Position numbers and translations under genes: made by a program
Origin: Styela clava
Taxonomy: Eukaryota > Chordata > Ascidiacea > Stolidobranchia > Styelidae
Reading direction: 5' to 3'
Assembly: GCF_964204865.1 (NCBI RefSeq)
Contig: NC_135261.1
Span: 9,114,001-9,178,000, forward strand
Length of the DNA: 64,000 bases
Shown: one piece after another, positions 37,927 to 49,052 of the stretch
How positions within the stretch are numbered: position 1 is the first letter of the stretch
Layout: every line of letters begins with the position of its first letter
Notes under the pieces: generated by a model
What the model was told of the DNA's origin: nothing
Database searches by the model: none
What the model saw: the letters and a program-made list of their open reading frames with translations, nothing else

Positions 37927-40200
37927 ATGGAAGTCATCTGTGCCGGATTTCCAAAAACGGGAACCAAGTCTATAGCAAGAGCTTTGCGCCTACTTGGGTA
38001 TGACATAGGTATATATATTATATTATGATTTTTTTTATTCTCAGTGCAATCAATACAATTATTGTAAATCATCAATATAAATGAATTTTTTTTTCAGTTT
38101 ACATACCACATGGAACTTAAACAGTTAGGCTATCAATATTTTACTTTTTTTTTTTATCTAACTGAGCATTTGCTGTAGCATAACATAACTTCTTAATATG
38201 ACTGGGCGGCTACGTGGATGTGTGCTACTGAAATTCGAAGAACCAAAACATTCCTACAAGCAGGCCTACAGCTTAGCTTATCAAATGCCTCACATGTATA
38301 TTGAGTGAGATGAATAAATTAATAGGGTATCGGTCAGTGTTCCCTCTAAGGTGTGCGCGTGTGCTTCCAGAGGCTGCGCACATGCATAGATTCACTGCGC
38401 ACAGACGTATTTCGATGTAATGTAACAATGTGCTCGGTTGGCAGGTTGAGAAAGTTTGTTGTTTGCCCACTTATTAGCCGGTTAGGACGCCAAAATTTCT
38501 TCATTGGTTTTTGCACAAATATTAGTCATTTCCAAAAAAGTGCGCACACACCAAAATTTCTGCGCACACATACTACAAAAAATTATAGGGAACATTGGAC
38601 TATCGGTCCAATCAACCGATATAAACAGAGTTCTTGATGAAATCTATGCAGAGGATGTAAAGGCAGTAGTTGATTTCCCTCATTCGTTTTTCTTCGAATA
38701 TTTCTATCGCAAGTGGCCGAATGCTAAGGTAGATAACATAAGTATATTCTCAATACGGTTATTCGGTTACTAATGTTTCAGAAAACAGTATGGATCACGA
38801 CTCCCACAGCCTATATATATATTATGTCATGTCGTTTGAAACTGAGCGTTTTTAGGAATTGAATGCGATAACAAGCAACTTTTTCTTGTTAAATGTGGTT
38901 TTAGAATTTACTTAAATCTAAACGAATTACAAAAAGCCCCATTAAAGTTATTTATTGTATTATTTAATAATATCCCTACGTGAGGTTATTCTGATGATCA
39001 GAGATGAAGACAGACAATTTGCAAGTTTTAAAAATATGTTGGAAGAAGGTGATAACACATATTGGATCCAGCGCCATGTTCTGAGTTACTTTTGCAAATC
39101 TTTGAGAAGGATAGCAAACTGGAGAAACCATATGTTCATGACAACCATGGTAAAGTTTAGAAACATATTAATAAAAATTTGAAATTTCTTTAAACAATAA
39201 CGTTCTCGTTGTATTAGGGTATCAATGGGGCAAGTCCTTTTGCGATTTGACGGGGTATTATTCACATTTTGAATGCCCCTCACACTCACGTAATCCCTGA
39301 CAGCAGGCTTTTATATGCTGTTTGAAACTTTTATGACATTTTTTAAATGTCATCAAAACCGTTGGGTTTTTATCACGGGTTGCGATATATTGTTTGCTCT
39401 AGTTTGATTGTGTTTCAGAATATAGTTACCTAAAATGCCGCAATAGATGGATTAACTGAACAGACGCATAAACATCCATTTTATCAAAAGAATTTATTTA
39501 TTGATTTTAACTTATGAGCTTCTTGCGAGACTAACGCCAGTAACTTTTTGGCCGGTGGTATATCTTTTTAGATATAAGTTGTTGTATCACAGTCAACCGA
39601 GAGAATTGGGCGAAGTTGCGTTTATTTTTTCGTATGTGCATGCATCTGATACTTTCAATAATGATGTTTAGGGCAGTTCTCATCCAAACGAACTAAAGTG
39701 GAAAGAAGCGTACAGAAGGCACAACGCTTACGTAAAATCGGCAATTCCCGAGGAAAAGCTCTTAATATACAATGTTTCTGAAGTGAGTCATTTACGATAA
39801 ATAAGAAATAAAAATAGTTGATTGTTTTATTTGCCCCTTAGAATTAAAATAGTTTCAATGCAATGAAAACCGAAAGACGATTTCACCAGAAGTTGACGAT
39901 CATAACTATTCGATGCCGTCATAAAAGATTACCGCGAGTTCTAATTTTAAGGTTTGACATATCTTTAAAGTAATTTTAATTCAGGGCTGGGAGCCGATCT
40001 GTAAATTTCTGGATAAGCCAGTGCCGCTTGAAGAATTTCCATTTGAAAACAAAGCAGGATCAAAAGATAGAATTGTAGTAAAAATGATGAGCAATTCTAG
40101 GGTAGTAAGAGACTTCAAAAGGGACCTGATGAATGTTTTTGTATTCTTACCTGTTGTGATTTGCACTGTGTTGGGATGTTGTTATCTAATTCTAAACTAG
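37927..40200 (+). pseudogene. sulfotransferase-like gene A, exon 2 disrupted
   Basis: Five-exon family member: 37927-38008, exon 2 remnant 38610-38728, 38985-39149, 39672-39782, 39985-40200 (stop TAG). Exon 1 encodes the PAPS-binding P-loop (CAGFPKTGTKSIARALRLLG). The original exon 2 acceptor survives (38096-38097) and gives Val-Tyr as in the intact copies, but then runs into a stop within eight codons. About 58 bases of exon 2 are missing and roughly 500 bases replace them, including a hAT MITE at 38335-38599. Exons 3-5 have normal length, phases and splice sites, and the C-terminal membrane helix (FVFLPVVICTVLGCCYLIL) is kept, so the loss may be recent. A transcript using a new acceptor inside the insertion cannot be excluded. 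Confidence 0.75.
38335..38599. mobile_element. hAT-type MITE inside sulfotransferase A
   Basis: Left end CAGTGTTCCCTCTAA, right end TTATAGGGAACATTG, inverted. Flanks GTATCGGT (38327-38334) and CTATCGGT (38600-38607) differ at one base, with two bases of uncertainty about the right end. Confidence 0.8.
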
Positions 40201-40221
40201 TCAAAGATACTATTTACAGAG

Positions 40222-40227
40222 AATAAA
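40222..40227 (+). terminator. poly(A) signal AATAAA after sulfotransferase A
   Basis: Canonical hexamer 22 bases past the stop codon of exon 5. Confidence 0.45.
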
Positions 40228-40639
40228 AATAACTTTTCCAAACTTCAAAAATCTTTTTTTGTGTTTACGATTCAAAATCGCTGAAAGGTACATTTTCTAT
40301 CAATCCTATGCGATCTGATAATTTACCCAAACATTGGCTGTATTATTTCTACTCATGGAACAGTTTTTCATTTAACGTTTTTAACAAGCTGTTCTGTGAG
40401 CGGCCCACAGCTACGTTACTGGTACCGCAATTGATGAAAAATTTTTGTTTTTCCCTCTGTGTCTCAGCACTCTGTTACTGTAATTAATGCATTTTTGTTT
40501 TGCCGAATGCAGTTGGTTAGCGGGACCCTGATCTAACTGAATTGCAGTAGGCCTGTGAGCTACGTTTCATGATTTTTTTTGTCTTGCCTTTTCACTTAAA
40601 GAGTCTCCCTAATACTGAAATATTCCTGTTAAAATCTTG

Positions 40640-40960
40640 ATACTAAATTGACTCCACTCACTGCCCATCTCCACCAACCTTCCCATCCTCAACCCACTGT
40701 CCAACTTCCCCTTTCTCTCTCAACCCATTGCCCTATCTCCATAAACCTTCCTTCTTATCTTCGACCAACTGCCCTATATCTATCCCTAAACCTTTTTATC
40801 ATAGACCCTGCCCTATATCGCTCCAACTTTCTAATCGCCGCCCCACCAACCTCTATCTTTCTATCCTCAACCCTCCTGCCCTCAGCCTTCCCAACCTGCC
40901 TTCCAGTATCCGAAACCCAATGTCATCCCCCAATCCTCCTACACTGGACTCAATGCTTAA
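40640..40960. repeat. degenerate C-rich minisatellite
   Basis: The plus strand is almost free of G. Loosely repeated units of about 40-50 bases share CTCAACCCA(C/T)TG, CCCTATCTCC and CCAACCTTCC. Two open frames across it (about 120 codons each) come from the low-G composition and are not genes. Confidence 0.7.
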
Positions 40961-41365
40961 TCTTAGCGCCATTTGTACTTACTCCGTACATAAACTAAGA
41001 GTGCTTTACCAAAGTCCTGATCATCATACCCAACCTTGGAGTGGAAGCACAGATCCACCTATTCGCGAAACGGTCACCAGTAAACCCGTCTGACTACTCA
41101 CACACGTGTAAAATGAAAAAAAAAACAGTATAAACAACAAGCAAATAAAAAAAAGGAATTTTGTCTCGGCAAGTCCGATTATCAAAATCGAAACGGGCTT
41201 TCTCGTCAATCACTACAATAAATGCAATGTTGTGTTTCTCTTCTTCCGTTCACTGCGCTTTCTCATTTTCATCCTCTTGGTAAATCTCCCAAAATCTGTG
41301 AAATATAACAAAATTGGCTGCAGAAATTACATTGAGGTGTTCGCTTACTTTTAGCTTAAACAAGA

Positions 41366-41605
41366 GAGCTATGCCCAAATATATGGACACGTAGAGTCAA
41401 ATAATTTTGATGACGTCATAGCGAAAAAAAGTAATAGCCTTCTGGAGAAAATTTTTATCTTTGATTAAACACTAAAAATTTCAAAGCAATTGGTCCAGTA
41501 TTCGAGAAGAAAAGCGATTTCTTCAAAACGTGTTGAAGGAGACAAATAATAACAATAACAACAAAATTTTGAAACGATCGTTATGTCCACTACGTGTCCA
41601 ATGAA
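41366..41605 (-). repeat. dispersed repeat, inverted partner of 5326-5573
   Basis: Reverse complement of the 5.3 kb copy, for example AATTTTGATGACGTCATAGC, AGTAATAGCCTTCTGGAGAA and TTTGAAACGATCGTTATG. It differs by small indels. Confidence 0.7.
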
Positions 41606-42035
41606 TAAATAGCACTGTACAATTATTTTAGTGACAGTAACTTTTACTATGTCAGAACGATGATTTTGAAACATAGATATAGAAAACTTTTCTTTTGTTT
41701 ATACAAGTTTCTAAAACCACTAAAAAATAAAAAACATTAGTTCTTGTTAACTCAATATTCGTGATTAAAAATTGATATATACATTTATAATCCTGAGTCT
41801 ATTTCACACAAAATATGCGGAAGTATTGCTAAAAAAAAACGCGCATTTATACAAGAAGTCACTGTAGTTCAAATATAATTTGAGGAATAGGTTTCACGAG
41901 ATTCGGGACAAACGTAAACCTAAACAGGCTTAATGGAAGTTATTTTTTATCATTATTTTTTATTATAAGTTTCCTATTTTAAGAATCTTTTTGAGGGGTT
42001 GAAGTTTGTTTATCGAATCCTGTTATTGTACATAT

Positions 42036-42823
42036 CGTCACGCTAATAACCGAATTGCGTAAGTCATTTTTAGCAGTTTTGAGAAAAACGTAAAAAACTT
42101 TCTAATGATATTGTTATGCGATTGAGAGTCAACACTTTGCCATGGTTCAATTTTTTGATCGCAGTTATGTGACGCCATAATGGCACACTGTGACTTAGGC
42201 AGAAATGTGTCTATGACTTGAGGACATACGCAATTTGTAAACTTGACTATCCTGACTAGCCCGAGTCCTGAAAACCAAACATTCCAAAAACGAATGTAAT
42301 TCTCAGTATCTACGATGTCTAATCTCCAAAATAGCTAATCTGTTTTAATTACGTCATTTTTTATGTTGAAAATATATATTTCATTAATATAACACGCTCT
42401 GCACACCCACCAAAATAGGACTAAGATTAAATATAAAGAATAAAACAGCAATGCACCCAATGTAAAAGCCAACCAAGGTGAATTGGATTCGGACAGTGAA
42501 TATCACAAGTGCACGCCTCCCTATACTGTAGTATAAATTCAAATTTATAAGTGCTAAGCTAGAATCTGAGATGCAAAAACTCGAAAATACTCCGCCGAGG
42601 TTATTTTGTCTTTGTGACGTCACAATAGTCATGCGGTAACAATGATAATTCATTATGACAAAACAATTGCACAAATGCGCATGTCATACAAAATCTCCAT
42701 TTTTATGGGTTTCGGAATTCTTAAAATAAAATCTGAGTTAACAGACAGATGCGCAGCATTACATAAATACCTATTTTATATAGAAAAAAAAATGACTTAC
42801 GCAATTCGGTTATTAGTCTGACG
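42036..42823. mobile_element. second copy of the TA-target element (compare 18530-19322)
   Basis: Starts CGTCACGCTAATAACCGAAT and ends ATTCGGTTATTAGTCTGACG. The outermost 12 bases seen in the first copy are not recognisable here. The body matches the first copy at high identity, including the minus-strand open frame (42384-42674). Confidence 0.8.
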
Positions 42824-44937
42824 GTATATGAAATGGAAATACTGTATATTCAAATGGGAATATTGAAAAAGAATTGCCAGAAAAGACAAATTTTATACCT
42901 GATGCTTATCTGCATGAGTAGGCTATTACTCCCATATTTTGTATTTTGGATATTTCATGATTGTGCATTTCCGTTTTTACAAGAAGTGATCTTCAGTTCA
43001 TATAATAAAACAATTGAATACTTCAATGCACAACTTTTTGTTCACTTTAAACGAATATATGATAAGGCATTCGCGTTTAGATTAGATTTAAATGCAAGAT
43101 TCAATCACAATAAGTAAATACATCGGTATAGGTTCGGCCTGCCATATGAGGAATACGAAAGCTTTAGTTGATATGAATATATATATATAAGATGTTAATT
43201 TTTTTATTCTGTGCTATCTGTATGAGGTTTATTAGGAGTTGTCGTACGTTACAGTGTTTATATTTCAATTCATCACCGACAGAATTTCGTAATCGCTCAT
43301 GTATGCGCTATTATAGCACTAAAATGAAACCGAGCCATAAAAAGAAGTACTGTATATTTTAAGACTGACTAGATGAAATTGGAGAAATATGATTCTGAAT
43401 ATTTCGAGAGAATTTTTTTTTCGTTAACGCTACTTTATTACTTATCAATTGTTTGCAGTGCTCAGCTATGAGAGTGAAGTTAAATGCGATTTAAAGATAA
43501 ATATAAAGAAATATTAAATTTATTATATAATACGGTAATTTATAGTAAACAAAACTTTTGTAGATACGGATTAACCACCGCCATGTTTTTATGCTTCAAT
43601 CGGACAAGTGCAATTTGTCCCAGTCACTGATTAGATGTTAATTTTGCTCGGGTAAGCAACAGGGGGTTCGCATTAGTTTACCATTTTAACAATCAATTTA
43701 TAATTGAAAAGGCAGAATATTCAAATGAACTTCTAAATTTTAACGTTTGCCAAAATATTAAACATTTAACAAGAAAATCCCACCTACCTGTACAGACCTT
43801 AACGTAGAATTTTTTGTTTTTAGTCTCCTTCTTCCTTTTCTCTGCTGAGTTTTTTGAAATTTCTTCAATATGAGAATCAGTTTCAAATCTGTAAAAGGTA
43901 ACAAACTTGGTCATGTTCTGATCTCCACCATACGATATTTAAAGATTAAAACAACCCATCCGCCACACGATCAACAATATTTTACACAATATCTAATCAA
44001 TCTTGCCAAGTTGATCTTTGTGCTGTTCATTGGAGGACATTGTCATATAAAGTATAACTAATTTTTAGATATTACTGAATTAAGTATAAATATATTAAAC
44101 TGTATATTTGCATACATGTTGAAGTCAGGAAATGTAAAGTCTTTTTCATTTAAATATTTCACGATTGCGCATTTATATGATTCCAAGAATCAAACTCAGG
44201 ATTTTAAATCAAGCACAATTGACAATTCAAGCATTCAGACAAGTGTATCTGGCAAGAATGGAATAATTCAACTACAGTTTAAAAATCACAGTAAATGCAA
44301 CTCACTGGAGTAAGGTCGAATAAATATGAAGTCATTCACGAAAAGAAGATAAAAAACAGTCAAACAAACAAACAGGATGAAAATTATTCTTGTTCAATTT
44401 AAGGATGTGTCAGGTCGGCTGGAATGAATTTTACTCAAATCGCTGATAGTGTTATGTACGCAGAATATTTCAATCTAAAAACGTAATGATTTAGCATTTT
44501 TGAAAGTCTTCAAATGACGTACCTTGCGCTGTATAATAAATAAAAATATGTTTAAATTTAATACTTTTTATTTCATTTTCTAATGTAAATATTCGCAAAC
44601 ATATATACTTCACTGTAATGAGAACTAATATTGAGAAATCGTCAACTAGGTCTATTAGAATGAAAACTAAGCACTTCATACTGATAATAACCGTATTACA
44701 TTTTAAAATATCTCTCGCCCATGTTTTTGTAAATTGCTCAATTGGTTTATACCAAAGATATGAACCACGTTTTATAGCTGGTAGAAATAAAACAATGCTA
44801 GTGCACAGTTTTATCACTTTACTGTGAAATTGTGTATGTTTCCGACCTCAAAAATGCATATTTTTCTACGACTTAATAATATAGCAATTAAAAAAGCATA
44901 ATAATATAGCTGCAATGTATAACATTCATTTTCTCAC
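42824..44937. other. intergenic, no secure gene
   Basis: A+T-rich. A minus-strand segment at about 43794-43888 is bounded by an acceptor-like TTTTACAG and a donor-like GTAGGT and reads as a lysine-rich peptide (HIEEISKNSAEKRKKETKNK), which could be an exon. It could not be joined in phase to anything. A small plus-strand frame at 44660-44827 begins with a signal-peptide-like stretch (see findings). Confidence 0.35.
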
Positions 44938-45013
44938 CCGAGTGTTCTTTCAAATAAGCAGCAATATTGTTGAGAGGTCCAGATGCCATGGAACTAACCA
45001 ATCCGTTCGCCAT
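44938..45013 (-). CDS. possible first coding exon, unrecognised gene
   Basis: Minus strand: ATG at 45013 in a good context (GTG ATG GCG), 25 codons (MANGLVSSMASGPLNNIAAY..), then a consensus donor GGTGAGAAA leaving phase 1. The peptide looks more protein-like than its surroundings, but no downstream exon was assigned with confidence. Confidence 0.25.
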
Positions 45014-45582
45014 CACACACTTCTGTGACTGAACGAGAAAAGCGAGACGCTGCTTTGGCTTCCCGCTCAAATTAATTAAGAATAATAATTAATTTACAGT
45101 ATTCATATCGATTGACAATCGGGTTAATTTAGGCCACTCATTTCAGATATCACGCGAATAAGCTATCAGGAGAATGGGCATTGTTTTTGTTTACGTCAGT
45201 TACACGAGAATTCCAGTCAGGACAACAAATATTGTTGCATAAATCTTGACTGTTATAATACACATAAAATTAATTGCAGTTATTCATTTGGTCTTGAGTA
45301 AATTACTCCTTTCTTGGCCTAAAAGTATGGGCAGGTTAATGCATCAAACTCTCAATGGTATTTGTGGGTTTGTGGCATGTCTTCAACTTCTCAAATTTAT
45401 ATATATATATATATATATATTTACTTATAGTAATATTTACAGAGAATATAGTAATATTTACAGAGAATAAGTCCAGTTCTTTACAATGATAATTGTTATT
45501 TTATCATTTTGTATCATAATGTTGTATTTTATAATTGTATTTAAAGGTGTTACGTTTTCATGTTTCCATAAGCGTATTGAAC

Positions 45583-46380
45583 TAGAGATGTACCTATGTA
45601 TCGGTGTCGGCAATATCGGCCAACTGGCTTCGGTAGACCGATATTTCCAGCTTTTTTTATTGTGATCCAAAATGTTTTAAAAAATAAGTTAGAATACGGA
45701 ATACGTGTGTTATAATTTTTTTTTTGCTTGGCGGGATTATGTTCGTGGTATTGGCCTTGTTAACTGTGAGTCATGCTTTTTCCAACCCCCTCGAGTAGAA
45801 TCGGGGAAAGGATTCTAACCTGTTTTAGCTATTTATCAGCCAAACTATTTAAACCAATTTGGCTATTTTCTCTGCTAATTTTCTACATTGACATTTTTGA
45901 TATTACATGGTAATTATATGAAGAAATATATCAATCGAATATTAGTGGATTTTCCTATGTGTAAAATAAAAAATACGACGTTATATTGGCACAAAATCCT
46001 GCGTACGTAACTCAATGTATCAGAATGATAGAATAAGTAAACATTTATTTATTTTACCTCCCATGGTAGCCAAACACTATGAGTTTTCTGATTGAACATT
46101 GAGATAAATAGTGTCAGTGCACAATGCATCTGAATCAATTAACGCATCTGGACACCCAACATCAATTTCCTATTACAGTATCTGGAATATCTTCTCAAAT
46201 CCGAAATAATGTACACTATTAAATATTGCTTACAGACCATTGTTTTAACCCGTCTGCGTGCACACTAATAATAATAATTACATAGTATCGGAATATCGGC
46301 TTTTTGAAATATCGGAATCGGCGTTTTTTTCGTTGGTATTGATCGGTATCGGCGACGAAAGTGGTATAGAAACATCTCTA
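45583..46380. mobile_element. hAT-type element with TAGAGATGTACC ends
   Basis: Left end TAGAGATGTACC, right end GAAACATCTCTA, inverted; interior rich in ATCGGTATCGGC-like words near both ends. Target duplications TATTGAAC (45575-45582) and TTTTGAAC (46381-46388), one mismatch. Length 798 bp. Confidence 0.85.
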
Positions 46381-46676
46381 TTTTGAACTACTTATCCGCT
46401 ATTCAATCCCTAAATTCAGAATCTAGTTACCTAAAATACCACAATAGATGGCTTGAACAAACGCATGAACAGCCATTGTATCAGAATAGTTAATTCCATG
46501 ATTCTAACTTATAAGCTTCTTGTGAGACTGATGCCAGTTTATTGTCCCAACAACTTTTCATCTCACTGTATAGCGTTTTAAACATAAGTTGTTGTATCAC
46601 CCAATCGAAATTGGGCGAAGTTGCGTTTATTTTTTCGTATGTGCATGCTTCTGATACTTTCAATAATGATGTTTAG

Positions 46677-47206
46677 GACAGTTCTCATCCAAACGAACTA
46701 AAGTGGAAAGAAGCGTACAGAAGGCACAACGCTTACGTAAAATCGGCAATTCCTGAGGGAAAGCTCTTAGTATACAATGTTTCTGAAGTGAGTCATTTTG
46801 GATGAATGAGAAATAAAAATAGTTGGTTGTTTTATTTGTCCATTAGAATTAAAATAGCTTTAAGACAATGGAAAACCGAAAGACGATTTCACCAGAAGTT
46901 GACGATCATAACTATTCGATGCCGCCATAAAAGATCACCGCGAGTTCTAATTTTAAGGTTTGACATATCTTCAAAGTAATTTTAATTTAGGGCTGGGAGA
47001 CGGTCTGTAAATTTCTGGATAAGCCAGTGACACTTGAAGAATTTCCATTTGAAAACAAAGGAGGATCAAAAGATAAAATTGTAGTAAAAATGATGAACAA
47101 TTCTAGGGTAGTAAGAGACTTCAAAAGGGACCTGATGAATGTTTTTGTATTCTTACCTGTTGTGATTTGTATTTTATTGTGGTGTTTTTATTTAATTCTA
47201 AACTAA
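46677..47206 (+). pseudogene. sulfotransferase remnant A' (exons 4 and 5 only)
   Basis: Exon 4 46677-46787 and exon 5 46991-47206 are nearly identical to exons 4-5 of copy A, with open frames, intact splice sites and a TAA stop. The matching intron 3 sequence begins near 46421. No exons 1-3 are present; a hAT element ends 40 bases before the similarity starts. Without the P-loop exon it cannot encode an active enzyme. Confidence 0.8.
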
Positions 47207-48590
47207 TCAAAGTGAATATTGAGAAAGAGAAAGGGTTATTAAAACTGACTTTTAGTAATCACAAAAATCATTTTTTGTGTGTACCTACGCACGGGATCAA
47301 GGTTCAAATTTCTAATTTCGATTACTGTATAGTAGTACCATTTCGAAAAACAACAGCAAATGACTAGCATTTTAGAATTGATAAAGTGGAAGGTGGGTGG
47401 AAAGGTGGGTGACATTTGACAGGAATTTTACTAACGTAGGGATGGGAAAATTTGTTCAGCTTTTCAAACTTCGGAGGAGGGGGGGGGGGGGTGGATTTAT
47501 GCGTTTAATGAAAAATAGGCAAACGGGAGAAGTGTATCAAAAAGTTAGGAACTGATGCATTAGAAGTTGGACTTTCGCCTCTACATATGTAATCATCAAT
47601 ACTATTAAAAAGGGCTATCGTTTAGTCATTAGTAGAAAATTTGATCAAAACCCAGATTATTATTAGACGTGTTGCATTTTGGATAATTAATGAAGCATAG
47701 AGAATGTGCTTTTATGCCTGATAGCTCAGCTCACCAACAATACCATCTCATGTTGCATCGTTCACAATAAATTCTGTAATTTCCCTCTAATTTGGTAGAA
47801 CATTCCTACCAGACAAAATCAAATTGAAACGTAGTGAAAATTCAAACGAATAACTCATTTCATCGCATATTTCACTGGCTATAAATTCGTATTATTGGCT
47901 CCATTCGCAATTCGCATATCTATTGAGGGCTGTATGTGCAACCTGCATAGGGTGTTCAAACCAAAGTAACGAAATACAGCTGCAGAAGATATCAGTACGG
48001 TCGTTATGTACTCATATGCCGTATTTTATATATATATTTCTGTTTTGCACACATTCAAACATTTGAACTAGTGGTTTCCAAAGGGGGCGCCGCGGCTTTT
48101 AACCACTTAACCGCAATTCGTCCTCAAATGTTGTCCACCATGCAGATTTCTCTCTGAGGCATTTCGGCACGCCCGTGCGAGTTACGAGTTAGTCAACCGT
48201 AGTAGTAGTAGTACAGGGGGTATTTCGTTTCACTGTTTTATTCATTGTTCTCGTGTCTTGTATGCTTACTGACCATTGAGGAAAATGGATTGCATACATC
48301 AATATAGTATAGTATAGAGTGGTTCGCGTTTCATGAAATTATTTCGGAGGCTGTTAAACTTTGGCCGAATATTGGCTCTGGACTTTGTTCGAAGGGGTTT
48401 AAGTAAAACATCATAAGTCTTTATTGCAAATTCAATCTAATTATAATCTTGTAACGCGGGGCAAAATTAAATGAAGCTTAGTACTTTTGTGGTCGTGGCC
48501 TCTTGTATTTGTGCAGTATAGTTTCAAACATGAGCATCAACAAATGTACATGATTTTGAGAATTTCGGCATCCCCTATTAAATACCCTAC
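47207..48590. other. intergenic
   Basis: No gene seen. Short G tract near 47478-47492 and a variable A+T-rich background. The promoter-proximal block of the tandem sulfotransferase unit starts at about 48590. Confidence 0.4.
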
Positions 48591-48944
48591 TTTCATATAG
48601 ACAGATATAAATAGACAAATATAGTGCGCTACTGCTGCTATACCAGATACAAATCGAAGCCGCGCAGGTATACAGTCCCGTCAAGTAAGGCAGTAAGAGA
48701 TTCCTGTATAGGATATTATATCTTGTTGAAATTCAGTTGTTTAGTACAGTAGCTCTAGCAAGATAAAATGACGCAATATCGGTCTTTCATGAAGTTGTAA
48801 CATTTTTCATTGAAATTATTGAATATATATATATACTAATGTTAGGTTCGGATATGGACAAGAACTCAAAACTACAAGTTCCTTTGTGGTAGTAATGCTG
48901 GCGCAGAGTCGCTTTGCAAATTATAAACCAGTCCCAAAGACGTT

Positions 48945-48950
48945 CACGTG
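48945..48950. promoter_or_regulatory. CACGTG E-box upstream of sulfotransferase B
   Basis: CGTTCACGTGATTGT lies 103 bases before the start codon and is preserved 101 bases before that of copy C, within an otherwise diverging flank. Binding is inferred from the motif only. Confidence 0.3.
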
Positions 48951-49052
48951 ATTGTGAAAAAACAGAGACGACACTTTTATTTTATAGCAATATTGCAAAA
49001 CGCATGATTCATATTCAATTCTAGCATATATATAATTGTATATATCAACAGA

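Noticed and set aside
40648-41093. Two overlapping Pro/Leu/Ser-rich open frames
   Set aside because: They follow the low-G minisatellite; length is explained by composition (few stop codons).
44938-45070. Full 60-codon minus-strand frame
   Set aside because: The apparent start at 45070 is TTG, not ATG; only the part from ATG 45013 to the donor at 44938 is kept, as a low-confidence exon.
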